Below, in pieces: positions 17,322 through 24,760 of a DNA stretch of 37,921 bases. The notes below the pieces were generated by a model. The model searched no databases. It saw nothing but the letters and a program-made list of their open reading frames with translations, and had not been told where the DNA came from. Positions within the stretch are counted from its first letter, which is position 1; each line of letters starts with the position of its first letter. This stretch comes from Thiofaba sp049322715. GTDB taxonomy: Bacteria; Pseudomonadota; Gammaproteobacteria; Halothiobacillales; Halothiobacillaceae. The DNA lies in NCBI GenBank assembly GCA_049322715.1, contig JBMOQP010000049.1, forward strand, positions 1-37,921, read 5' to 3'. The position numbers and the translations under genes are program-made.

Positions 17322-18605
17322 TCAACCGCGGCTGATGGCGCGCCAGCCGATGTCGCGGCGGTAGAAGCCGCCCTCGAAGCGGATGGTGTCCACGGCGGCG
17401 TAGGCGCGCTGCTGGGCCTCGTGCACGGTCTCGCCGAGCGCGGTGACGCACAGCACGCGGCCGCCGGAGGTGACGACGCGTCCGGCCTCGTCCAGGCGGG
17501 TGCCGGCGTGGAACACCTTGGCGTGCTCGGGTTGCGGGGCGTCGAGGCCCTCGATTACGTCCGCGGTGCGGATCTCGCCGGGGTAGCCGCCGGCGGCCAT
17601 GACCACGCCGAGGGCGACGCGCGGATCCCAGGCGGCACCGACCTGGTCGAGCCGCCCGTCGATGCCGGCCTCGAGAAGGCCGACCAGGTCAGACTGCAGG
17701 CGCATCATGATGGGCTGGGTCTCGGGGTCGCCGAATCGGCAGTTGAACTCCAGCACCTTGGGGGCGCCGGACTGGTCGATCATGATCCCGGCGTACAGGA
17801 AGCCGGTGTAGGGCAGGCCGTCGAGGGCCATGCCGCGCACGGTTGGCTCCATCACCTCGCGCATGATGCGTGCCTCGATCTCGGGGGTGACCACCGGCGC
17901 GGGGGAGTAGGCGCCCATGCCACCGGTATTGGGGCCCTTGTCGCCGTCGTCCCGTCGCTTGTGGTCCTGGCTGGTGGCCATCGGCAGGATGTTCTGGCCG
18001 TCCACCATGCAGATGAAGCTCGCCTCCTCGCCGTCGAGGAACTCCTCGATCACCACGCGCGCGCCGGCCTGGCCGAACTGGCCGCCGAGCATGTCACGCA
18101 CGGCATCGATAGCCTCCGCCTGGGTCATGGCCACGACGACGCCCTTGCCGGCGGCGAGGCCGTCGGCCTTGATCACGATCGGTGCGCCGCGGTCGTGGAT
18201 GTAGTCCAGCGCCGGATTCAGTTCGGTGAACACGCGGTATTCGGCGGTCGGGATGCGGTGGCGGGCGAGGAAGTCCTTGGCGAAGGCCTTGGAGCTCTCC
18301 AGCTGGGCGGCCTCCCTTGTCGGGCCGAAGATGCGCAGGCCGCCGTCGCGGAAGGTGTCGACCACGCCGGCAGCGAGCGGCGCCTCGGGGCCGACCACGG
18401 TCAGGTCGATCGCGCGGTCGCGGGCGAAGGCGAACAGGGCCGGGACATCGGTGGCCTGGATGCCGACGTTCTCGCACTTGGCTTCGCGCGCCGTGCCGGC
18501 ATTGCCCGGGGCGACATAGACCTTCGCAACCCGCGGTGATTGGGCCAGTTTCCAGGCCAGGGCGTGCTCGCGGCCGCCGGAGCCGATGACCAGAATCTTC
18601 ATCAT
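17322..18605 (-). CDS. purD: Phosphoribosylamine-glycine ligase PurD
   Basis: A 427-residue ATP-grasp enzyme of normal length, joining glycine to phosphoribosylamine in purine synthesis. The N-terminus KILVIGSGGREHALAWKL and the motif GPEAPLAAGVVD are family signatures. The ATP-grasp core includes PIVIKADGLAAGKGVVVA, and the metal-site region is VLEFNCRFGDPE. Two adjacent ATG codons open the gene; AGAGGA lies about five bases before the first. In many gammaproteobacteria purD follows purH; here it stands alone, divergent from mscL and convergent with rho. Confidence 0.97.
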   Translation of the reverse strand: MMKILVIGSGGREHALAWKLAQSPRVAKVYVAPGNAGTAREAKCENVGIQATDVPALFAFARDRAIDLTVVGPEAPLAAGVVDTFRDGGLRIFGPTREAAQLESSKAFAKDFLARHRIPTAEYRVFTELNPALDYIHDRGAPIVIKADGLAAGKGVVVAMTQAEAIDAVRDMLGGQFGQAGARVVIEEFLDGEEASFICMVDGQNILPMATSQDHKRRDDGDKGPNTGGMGAYSPAPVVTPEIEARIMREVMEPTVRGMALDGLPYTGFLYAGIMIDQSGAPKVLEFNCRFGDPETQPIMMRLQSDLVGLLEAGIDGRLDQVGAAWDPRVALGVVMAAGGYPGEIRTADVIEGLDAPQPEHAKVFHAGTRLDEAGRVVTSGGRVLCVTALGETVHEAQQRAYAAVDTIRFEGGFYRRDIGWRAISRG

Positions 18606-18682
18606 GCGTTCCTCTCTGCTACTTTTGAATGCATTGTAAACGTGAAGCGGTGGGAGGTCTGCCGCATGAAGGGAGAGTCAGC

Positions 18683-19114
18683 ATGAGTTTGCTTACGGAG
18701 TTCCGGGAGTTTGCCATCAAGGGCAATGCCTTCGATCTCGCGGTGGGGGTCATCATCGGCGCGGCGTTCGGCAAGATCGTCGATTCGCTGGTGAAGGACG
18801 TGATCATGCCGCCGCTCGGGCTGCTGCTCGGCGGGATCAACTTCAACAACCTTTTCCTCACCCTGGGCGAGGGGGATTTCCCCACGGTCGCGGCGGCCAA
18901 GGAGGCCGGAGTGGCCACCCTCAACTACGGCGTGTTCATCCAGACGATGGTGGATTTCACCATCATCGCCTTCGCCATCTTCATGGTGATCAAGCTGATG
19001 AACCGCCTGCGCCGCCACCACGAGGAGGCCAAGGCCGCCGAGCCGGCCCCTGCACCGACGCCGTCCGAAGAGGTCCTGCTGCTGCGCGAGATCCGCGACA
19101 GCCTCAAGAAGTAA
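18683..19114 (+). CDS. mscL: Large-conductance mechanosensitive channel MscL
   Basis: A 143-residue inner-membrane channel of normal length. The first helix is in GNAFDLAVGVIIGAAFGKIV, then VMPPLG-like DVIMPPLGLLLGG. The second helix is GVFIQTMVDFTIIAFAIFMV. The C-terminal helix ends in LLREIRDSLKK. It opens under membrane tension to release solutes on osmotic downshock. Start ATG at 18683 is set by GGGAGAG seven bases upstream and the conserved MSLLTEFREFAIKGN opening. It is followed by pyrE after 60 bases. Confidence 0.97.
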   Translation: MSLLTEFREFAIKGNAFDLAVGVIIGAAFGKIVDSLVKDVIMPPLGLLLGGINFNNLFLTLGEGDFPTVAAAKEAGVATLNYGVFIQTMVDFTIIAFAIFMVIKLMNRLRRHHEEAKAAEPAPAPTPSEEVLLLREIRDSLKK

Positions 19115-19126
19115 GCCCGCTTGGGC

Positions 19127-19135
19127 TGCTAGAAT
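19127..19135 (+). promoter_or_regulatory. Candidate extended -10 promoter for pyrE
   Basis: TGCTAGAAT at 19127-19135 matches an extended -10 (TGn then TATAAT with one mismatch), with no good -35. It lies 40 bases before the pyrE ATG. The transcribed leader would contain most of the inverted repeat GAATGCGC/GCGCATTC (19132-19139 with 19163-19170), whose right arm ends five bases before the ATG. Confidence 0.4.
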
Positions 19136-19174
19136 GCGCTCTGTCCCATTCTTATTGGCAAGGCGCATTCCTTC

Positions 19175-19816
19175 ATGTCCAGTCTGTCCCAGGATTTTCT
19201 TCGCTACGCCCTCGAGCGCGAAGTGCTCCGCTTCGGCGAGTTCACCCTCAAGTCCGGGCGCGTGAGCCCCTACTTCTTCAACGCCGGTCTGTTCAACACG
19301 GGCGACGCCCTCAGTCGCCTCGGCCGTTACTATGCCGAGCTGATCGTGCGCTCGGGGGTGGGGTTCGACATGCTGTTCGGCCCGGCCTACAAGGGCATCC
19401 CGCTCGCGGCAGCCACCGCCATCGCGCTGGCTGAGCGGCACGGTCGCGACGTGCCCTGGGCCTTCAACCGCAAGGAGGCCAAGGATCACGGCGAGGGGGG
19501 GAGCATCGTCGGTGCGCCGCTGGCGGGCCGTGTGCTGATCGTCGACGACGTGATCACTGCCGGCACGGCGATCCGGGAGTCGCTCGGCATCATCCGCGCG
19601 GCCGGTGCGCAGGCGGTGGGCGTGGCGGTGCTTCTGGATCGTCAGGAGCGTGGCCAGGGCGAGTTGTCGGCCATCCAGGAGGTGGAGCGGGAGCATGGCC
19701 TGCGGGCGTTGGCGATCGCGGGTCTGGCGGACCTGGTCGAGCTGATGCGTGGCGATGAGAAGTTCGCGGGGCACCTGGGGGCCGTGGAGGCGTATCGCGC
19801 CAGCTACGGGGTGTGA
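19175..19816 (+). CDS. pyrE: Orotate phosphoribosyltransferase PyrE
   Basis: A 213-residue protein of standard length, converting orotate and PRPP to OMP in pyrimidine synthesis. Signatures are FTLKSGRVSPYFFNAGLF near the N-terminus, GPAYKGIPLA, the flexible loop FNRKEAKDHGEGG, and the PRPP-binding motif VLIVDDVITAGTAIRE. It forms dimers with shared active sites in the family. The 60-base spacer after mscL holds a candidate promoter and an inverted repeat just before the start. It is convergent with the DUF423 gene. Confidence 0.97.
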   Translation: MSSLSQDFLRYALEREVLRFGEFTLKSGRVSPYFFNAGLFNTGDALSRLGRYYAELIVRSGVGFDMLFGPAYKGIPLAAATAIALAERHGRDVPWAFNRKEAKDHGEGGSIVGAPLAGRVLIVDDVITAGTAIRESLGIIRAAGAQAVGVAVLLDRQERGQGELSAIQEVEREHGLRALAIAGLADLVELMRGDEKFAGHLGAVEAYRASYGV

Positions 19817-19822
19817 GCAACG

Positions 19823-19841
19823 CCGCGCACGAAGTGTGCGG
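19823..19841. terminator. Short hairpin between convergent pyrE and DUF423 gene
   Basis: CCGCGCAC pairs with GTGTGCGG around GAA, eight pairs including one wobble. It fills most of the 26-base gap between the two stop codons, so it may stop transcription from both sides. No T-run follows, so it is a moderate candidate. Confidence 0.4.
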
Positions 19842-19842
19842 G

Positions 19843-20409
19843 TCAGGTGGAGGGGGGCTGTCTCCAGGCCGCCCATCCGGCCGCCAGCCAGCCGAGGATG
19901 AACAGCGTGCCGCCCGCCGGGGTGACGAAGGCGAGCCAGTGCACGCCACTGAGGACGTACAGGTAGAGGCTGCCGCTGAACAGGGTCGCCCCGGCGAGCC
20001 AGGACCAGCCGGCAAGGCGGATGCCGACCATCCAGGGTCGGCCTCCTACGGGCGGGCTGGCGCCAGCTTCGCGTTCGCCTACTGGCGAGTCCCGATCCGC
20101 TGATCCCGCACCGAAGTCCCCTCCGCCATCCATGGCGGAAGCCCCTGCGGGGTACGGCCGTCGGGAGCCCGACGGATCGGCGAGGATGGATGCCGGGCCG
20201 CCCTGGCGCAGCCACAGCCCGGCGATCAGCAGGGCGAGGGCGTGCAGGAACTGGTACAGCACGGCCGTCTCGTAGACCTCGAGCAGTGATGCATCCAGCA
20301 CCTTTTTCAGGCCGTGCGCGCCAAAGGCGCCAAGCGCCACGCCGAGCCCGCCGAGCAGGCTCCCTGCGAGCAGGAAGAGGCGCGCGTTCCCGCTGGAGGT
20401 CCTGTCCAT
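19843..20409 (-). CDS. DUF423 (YgdD-type) membrane protein with an in-frame repeat insertion
   Basis: A 188-residue protein; the family is usually about 125-135. The family parts are clear: the first helix GSLLGGLGVALGAFGAHGL, YQFLHALALLIAGLWL (second), then LAGWSWLAGATLFSGSLYL and AFVTPAGGTLFILGWLAAGW. Between the second and third helices, residues about 77-130 are a Gly/Pro/Arg/Asp-rich stretch (PYPAGASAMDGGGDFGAG and so on) encoded by a dispersed palindromic element (20017-20180). Removing it leaves a normal-length DUF423 protein. The loop is extramembrane, so the protein may still fold. Function of DUF423 is unknown. It overlaps the previous stop by one base (TGATG). Confidence 0.88.
   Translation of the reverse strand: MDRTSSGNARLFLLAGSLLGGLGVALGAFGAHGLKKVLDASLLEVYETAVLYQFLHALALLIAGLWLRQGGPASILADPSGSRRPYPAGASAMDGGGDFGAGSADRDSPVGEREAGASPPVGGRPWMVGIRLAGWSWLAGATLFSGSLYLYVLSGVHWLAFVTPAGGTLFILGWLAAGWAAWRQPPST
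20017..20180 (-). repeat. Dispersed hairpin element, copy 2, inside the DUF423 gene
   Basis: Begins GCGGATGCCGACCATCC and ends GGGAGCCCGACGGATCGG, the same ends as the copy at 31631-31773. It carries hairpins GCCGACC/GGTCGGC (20023-20042) and TCCGCCA-TCCA-TGGCGGA (20122-20139), then the tail GCCCCTGCGGGGTACGGCC. The central 40 bases differ between copies. On the DUF423-sense (minus) strand the second hairpin shows CCATGGATGG. Confidence 0.88.
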
Positions 20410-20594
20410 CAGTCGAGGTAGTCGTCCTCGATCGCCTTCTTCAGGCGACGTTCTTCCATCAGGTCGTCCAGACGGCGGCGCGCGTCCTTGTTCAGGGCGG
20501 CCTTGGCCTTGAGGGCCTCTTCGTTGATGTCGACGGTCTCCGGCGGGGACCAGAGATCCTCGGCGATGTCTTCGATGGATTTGCGGTTGGTCAT
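20409..20594 (-). CDS. Small charged protein, PA3496-like
   Basis: A 61-residue protein with an acidic N-terminal half (SIEDIAEDLWSPPETVDI) and a C-terminal basic-acidic helix (ARRRLDDLMEERRLKKAI, then EDDYLD). No signal or membrane segment is present. The C-terminal pattern resembles small gammaproteobacterial proteins named after PA3496; I recognise this only tentatively and no function can be stated. AGG lies six bases before the ATG. It sits between fis and the DUF423 gene, overlapping the latter by one base, so the two are probably co-transcribed. Confidence 0.7.
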   Translation of the reverse strand: MTNRKSIEDIAEDLWSPPETVDINEEALKAKAALNKDARRRLDDLMEERRLKKAIEDDYLD

Positions 20595-20650
20595 GTCAGC
20601 CTCGCAAGTTTATGCAAGCGAACCTTGGATGGGGATGTGGCGGAAGAAAT

Positions 20651-20905
20651 TCAAGATCCGGTTTCGGCTTCCAGGCCATGCTCGCGCAGTTTTTTGCGCA
20701 GGGTCCCGCGGTTGATGCCGAGGCAGGCGGCTGCCCTCGTCTGGTTGCTCTCGCAATAGCGCATGGCGCACTCCAGCAGTGGCCGCTCGACCTCTCGCAG
20801 CACCAGCGCGTAAAGGTCGCGCGGCTCGTCCCCTTCCAGCGTGCGCCAGTAGTGCTCCAGGGCAGCGCGTACGGCCTCATGCAGCGGGGTGGTGGGCGGG
20901 TTCAT
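20651..20905 (-). CDS. fis: DNA-binding protein Fis
   Basis: An 84-residue protein with the Fis C-terminal helix-turn-helix: LLECAMRYCESNQTRAAACL followed by GINRGTLRKKLREHGL. The N-terminal half is shorter and less conserved, as usual outside enterobacteria. Fis bends DNA and regulates rRNA, recombination and growth-phase genes. It overlaps dusB by four bases (ATGA), matching the dusB-fis operon of E. coli. The next gene downstream is not purH as in Pseudomonas but the PA3496-like gene. Confidence 0.95.
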   Translation of the reverse strand: MNPPTTPLHEAVRAALEHYWRTLEGDEPRDLYALVLREVERPLLECAMRYCESNQTRAAACLGINRGTLRKKLREHGLEAETGS

Positions 20906-21888
20906 GCGGCCTCCTTCGGACGGGTCAAGCAGCCGGCGAAATGCTGGATGAGCACGGCGCGTTGCGCCTCGGCGTCATCGATGGTCATGAATCGGGCGCG
21001 AAGAGTATCGCCACCCGGCAAGTCTGTGCAATACCAGCCGATGTGCTTGCGTGCAACACGCGCCCCCTGGTGAACACCGTATAGCTCATGCAGGCCGTCC
21101 AGGTGGCGGAGCATGAGGTTGAGCCGCTCATCCATGTCCGGCTCGGCGGGGATGGGGCGGCCCTCGAGGGCCGCCCTCAGCTGGGCAAACAGCCAGGGTC
21201 GGCCGAGGGCAGCGCGGCCGATCATCACCCCGTCCGCCCCGGTGTGGCGCAGCACCTCGAGGGCCTTGGCCGGCGAGTCGATATCGCCGTTGGCCCACAG
21301 CGGCAGGGAAACAGCCTCGCGTACCGCGCGGATCGTGTCATATTCCGCCTCGCCGCGGAACAGGTCGGCACGGGTGCGGCCGTGGATGGCCAGCGCCTGG
21401 ATGCCCGCGGCCTCGGCGATGCGCGCCACCGCCACTGCGTTGCGCCGTTCGGCATCGAGGCCGGTGCGGATTTTGAGCGTGACCGGCGCGTCAACCGCGC
21501 GCACCACGGCATCGAGGATGCGGCCGACCAGCGGAAGATCGCCGAGGAGGGCGGAGCCCGCCGCCTTCTGGCAGACCTTCTTGGCCGGGCAGCCCATGTT
21601 GATGTCGACGATCTGCGCCCCCTGGTCCACACCCAGGCGGGCGGCATCGGCCATCAGGGCCGGATCGTTGCCGACGATCTGGATCGCGCGCGGTTCGGGC
21701 TCATCGGCGTGCGGGCGGCGCAGCAGGCTCTTGCGCGTGTCGCGCAGGCGCGGGTTGCTGGCCGACATTTCGCCCACCACCAGCCCGGCGCCGAAGGTCT
21801 TGCACAGCTGGCGGAACGGACGGTCGGTGACTCCGGCCATCGGCGCAAGGGCGAGCGGGGCGTCGAGGACGTAGGGGCCGATGTGCAT
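20902..21888 (-). CDS. dusB: tRNA-dihydrouridine synthase DusB
   Basis: A 328-residue flavoenzyme that reduces specific uridines in the tRNA D-loop. The N-terminus MHIGPYVLDAPLALAPMAGV, then TDRPFRQLC, matches DusB. The catalytic cysteine is in INMGCPAKKVCQK, and the FMN barrel phrases ALAIHGRTRADLF and LWANGDI are present. The frame opens at a TTG (21948) overlapping the previous stop, but ATG 21888 fits the family N-terminus, and the extra 20 residues are Pro-rich and unconserved. Forms an operon with fis. Confidence 0.96.
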   Translation of the reverse strand: MHIGPYVLDAPLALAPMAGVTDRPFRQLCKTFGAGLVVGEMSASNPRLRDTRKSLLRRPHADEPEPRAIQIVGNDPALMADAARLGVDQGAQIVDINMGCPAKKVCQKAAGSALLGDLPLVGRILDAVVRAVDAPVTLKIRTGLDAERRNAVAVARIAEAAGIQALAIHGRTRADLFRGEAEYDTIRAVREAVSLPLWANGDIDSPAKALEVLRHTGADGVMIGRAALGRPWLFAQLRAALEGRPIPAEPDMDERLNLMLRHLDGLHELYGVHQGARVARKHIGWYCTDLPGGDTLRARFMTIDDAEAQRAVLIQHFAGCLTRPKEAA

Positions 21889-21944
21889 GGCCGGGGGAAG
21901 GATGAGTGGAGGGGGCGGGATGATAGCGGCAAGCCCGGCTGGCT

Positions 21945-24722
21945 TCAATCGTGCTGACTGGCAGGGGCGGGGCGGCCGAAGTGATAGCCCTGGGCCGCAT
22001 GACAGCCGAGTTCGCGCAGGCGGCTTGCATGTTCCGCCGTTTCCACGCCTTCTGCCAGTACATTGAGCTCCAGACTGTGGCCGAGGGCGATCACCGCGCG
22101 CACGATGGCCTCGTCCTGTGGATCGGTCAGCATGTCGCGCACGAAGCCCTGATCGATCTTGATCCGGTCCAGCGGCAGGCGCTTGAGGTAGAGCAGGGAC
22201 GAATAGCCGGTGCCGAAGTCGTCGATGGCCAGCCGCACGCCGAGATCGCGCAGGGCCTTGAGGATGCGGGTCGCGGCCTCCGGATCATGCAGGATGAAGC
22301 TTTCCGTGATTTCCAGTTCGAGCTGCCCGGCGGCGATGCCGGAGGACTCGATGGCCTGGCGGACATCCTCGATCAAGGTGCCGTGCCTGAACTGCACGGT
22401 GGAGACGTTGACCGCGACATAGCCGACGGCCAGGCCTGCCGCCTGCCAGCGCTTCAGTTGCAGGCAGGCCTCGCGCAGGGCCCACTGGCCGAGGCGCACG
22501 ATCAGGCCGCTCTCCTCGGCGATCGGGATGAAGCGGGCGGGCGGGATCCAGCCGCGCTCGGGGTGGTGCCAGCGGGCCAGGGCCTCCATGCCGATCACTT
22601 CGCCGCGTGTAAGGTCCATCTGGGGCTGATAGTGCAGCTCGAGCTCCCCGTGCTCGAGCGCGCGGCGCAGGCCGGACTCGATGTGGAGGCGCTCCGCGGC
22701 GGCCTCGGCCATTTCGGCGGAGAAGAAGTGGAATGCATTGCGCCCCTCGGCCTTGCTCCGGTACAGGGCGGCATCCGCGCGCTGCATCAGCAGGCTGAGG
22801 TCCTCGCCATCCTGCGGATAGAGGGCGATGCCGATGCTGGTGGAAACGAACAGCGTATTGCCTTCGAACTCGAAGGGGGGGGTGAAGGCCTGCAACAGGC
22901 GCTGTGCCGTGTGGGCAACGTCATGCGGCTGGCCCGCGTTCTCGAGCAGGATGGTGAACTCGTCGCCGCCCATGCGCGCCAGAGTGTCCTCGTCACGCAG
23001 CCGCTCCCGCAGCCGCCGGGCCACTGCCTGCAGCAGGCGATCCCCCAGGGCGTGGCCCAGGCTGTCGTTGATGTTCTTGAAGTGGTCCAGATCGAGGAAC
23101 AGCAGGGCCAGGTGCTGATGGTCGCGCGCTGCCCGGCGGATGGCGTGCTCGGTCCGCTCGGCGAACAGTACGCGGTTGGGCAGGCCGGTGAGGGCGTCGT
23201 GGTGGGCAAGATAGGCCAGCTGCTCTTCCGCGCGCTTCTTCTCGGTGATGTCCTGGTGTGTGCCCGCGGCGCGCAGGGGGCGCCCTTCGGCGTCGCGCAG
23301 CATGACCTTGCCGCGGTCGAGAATCCAGCGCCATTCGCCATCCTTGGTGCGCATCCGGTGTTCGGTCTCGTACAGCGCCCGGTGTCCCTCCAGATGCTCG
23401 TTGAGGACCTGCAGGACCCTCGGCAGGTCGTCCGGGTGCACGAGCCGTTCCCAGGTGCGCACGTTGGGCTCGAGCTCGTCCAGCCGGTAGCCGAGCATCT
23501 TTGCCCAGCCCTCGTTGAAGATGACCTCGCCGGTCTGCACGTTCCAGTCCCACAACCCCATCTCCGTGGCCTGCAGCACCATGTCCAGGCGCTCCTTGTT
23601 CTCGCGCAGCGCGGCGAGGGCCTCGCCGGCCTGCTGCTCCTGGTATTCGAGCGAGGCCGCCATGGCGTCCACCGCCGAGGCCAGCTCGCCCAGCTCATCC
23701 CGGGAGGGAGGCAGCCCGGTGCGGACGGACAGGTCGCCGTGCATGATCCGGCGCACGGCGGCGATGACGGGCTGGACGCGCCGCATCAGGAAGCCGCCGG
23801 TGCTGGCCCAGCCCACGCCCAGCACCAGCAGGATGGCCAGCAGCAGGCTGGCGAGGGCTTGCATGAGCAGCTGGCGGTCGTGGGCGGTGGCGACGTCTTC
23901 AGGCAGGCCGAGTGCGAGCCGGGCGTGGGGGGCGTGTTCCGGCCCAAGCGGCGCGTAGGCGAAGAACCGTTGGCCGCCTTCCAGGTCCTCGGCCACGAAG
24001 TGGCTTCCGGCGTCCTGCTCGAGCAGGGTGCTCACGAGCGGGTGCCCGGCCATCTCCTTGCCCAGCCAGGTATCGCCGTGGGGGTGGCGCAGCAGCACCG
24101 TGCCCTGGCGGTCGATCACCGTCAGGGTGGCGTGCTTCGGCAGGGTGGCGATCTGGGGATGGTTGTTGAGCCAGGACAGGTCCAGCGCGGCGAAGGTGAG
24201 GAAGTCGATCCGTCCATCGCTCAGGTGGGGATAGATCAGGCCCAGCACCGGTTTGTTGTTGGTCCGGCTGATGATGTAGTGGCCGACCGCGAATCGGCCG
24301 GTCCGCATGGCGAGCTGGAAATAGTCCCGGTCCCCCACCTGCAGACGTTTGCCCGGGGCGGCCCCGTTGCACAGGACGTCGCCGTTGGGCCGGATGGAGA
24401 GGAGGTTGGAGAGGGGGTTGGAGAGGGGGAAGGAGCCGTGGTGCAGGATGTCGGCCAGCACCGATTCGCAGGCTTCGCCCTCGCCGCGCTGGATGGCCGG
24501 GATCTGCGCCAGTGCGATCAGCAGCTGGTGGGTCTGGTCGATGTGGCCCTGGTGCTGTTCGGCAAGCTGCCGGGTGCGGTCCAGCAGCTGGGTCTCCATC
24601 TGTTCATGGATGGTGTGCCGGAAGTGGTCGGCCAGGATGAAGATGATGAGGAACGCCGGCACCGCGCCAAGCAGGACAAGCAGCAGGAGCTGTGCGCGCA
24701 GGCCGGCGATCAGGCGGGGCAT
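21945..24722 (-). CDS. Membrane dCache-HAMP-PAS-GGDEF-EAL cyclic-di-GMP protein
   Basis: A 925-residue sensor. Transmembrane helix 1 (QLLLLVLLGAVPAFLIIFIL) and helix 2 (LLMQALASLLLAILLVLGVG) flank a dCache-like periplasmic domain (about 35-280). HAMP, a PAS domain with LGYRLDELEPNVRTWERLVH and a PAC segment, GGDEF (signature 585-589) and EAL (motif 713-715) follow. Both catalytic domains look intact: LDLDHFKNINDSLGH, RDED inhibitory site, GGDEF; EAL, LEITES, IDDFGTGYS, KIDQGF and AEGVET. Net activity cannot be predicted. A perfect 12-base tandem duplication (24404-24427) gives PLSN twice in the sensor domain. A downstream TTG overlaps its stop, but dusB probably starts 57 bases later. Confidence 0.95.
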   Translation of the reverse strand: MPRLIAGLRAQLLLLVLLGAVPAFLIIFILADHFRHTIHEQMETQLLDRTRQLAEQHQGHIDQTHQLLIALAQIPAIQRGEGEACESVLADILHHGSFPLSNPLSNLLSIRPNGDVLCNGAAPGKRLQVGDRDYFQLAMRTGRFAVGHYIISRTNNKPVLGLIYPHLSDGRIDFLTFAALDLSWLNNHPQIATLPKHATLTVIDRQGTVLLRHPHGDTWLGKEMAGHPLVSTLLEQDAGSHFVAEDLEGGQRFFAYAPLGPEHAPHARLALGLPEDVATAHDRQLLMQALASLLLAILLVLGVGWASTGGFLMRRVQPVIAAVRRIMHGDLSVRTGLPPSRDELGELASAVDAMAASLEYQEQQAGEALAALRENKERLDMVLQATEMGLWDWNVQTGEVIFNEGWAKMLGYRLDELEPNVRTWERLVHPDDLPRVLQVLNEHLEGHRALYETEHRMRTKDGEWRWILDRGKVMLRDAEGRPLRAAGTHQDITEKKRAEEQLAYLAHHDALTGLPNRVLFAERTEHAIRRAARDHQHLALLFLDLDHFKNINDSLGHALGDRLLQAVARRLRERLRDEDTLARMGGDEFTILLENAGQPHDVAHTAQRLLQAFTPPFEFEGNTLFVSTSIGIALYPQDGEDLSLLMQRADAALYRSKAEGRNAFHFFSAEMAEAAAERLHIESGLRRALEHGELELHYQPQMDLTRGEVIGMEALARWHHPERGWIPPARFIPIAEESGLIVRLGQWALREACLQLKRWQAAGLAVGYVAVNVSTVQFRHGTLIEDVRQAIESSGIAAGQLELEITESFILHDPEAATRILKALRDLGVRLAIDDFGTGYSSLLYLKRLPLDRIKIDQGFVRDMLTDPQDEAIVRAVIALGHSLELNVLAEGVETAEHASRLRELGCHAAQGYHFGRPAPASQHD

Positions 24723-24760
24723 GGTCAGCTCACGGCTCGCATGGGGGCAGGGGGGCGCCG

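Noticed and set aside
18606..18682. Promoters in the purD/mscL divergent spacer
   Set aside because: A divergent promoter pair must exist in these 77 bases, but no -35/-10 combination on either strand was good enough to place.
21889..21948. TTG start for dusB overlapping the GGDEF-EAL stop codon
   Set aside because: The added 20 residues are Pro-rich and unlike DusB N-termini, while ATG 21888 matches the family start. Coupling remains possible but is not supported.
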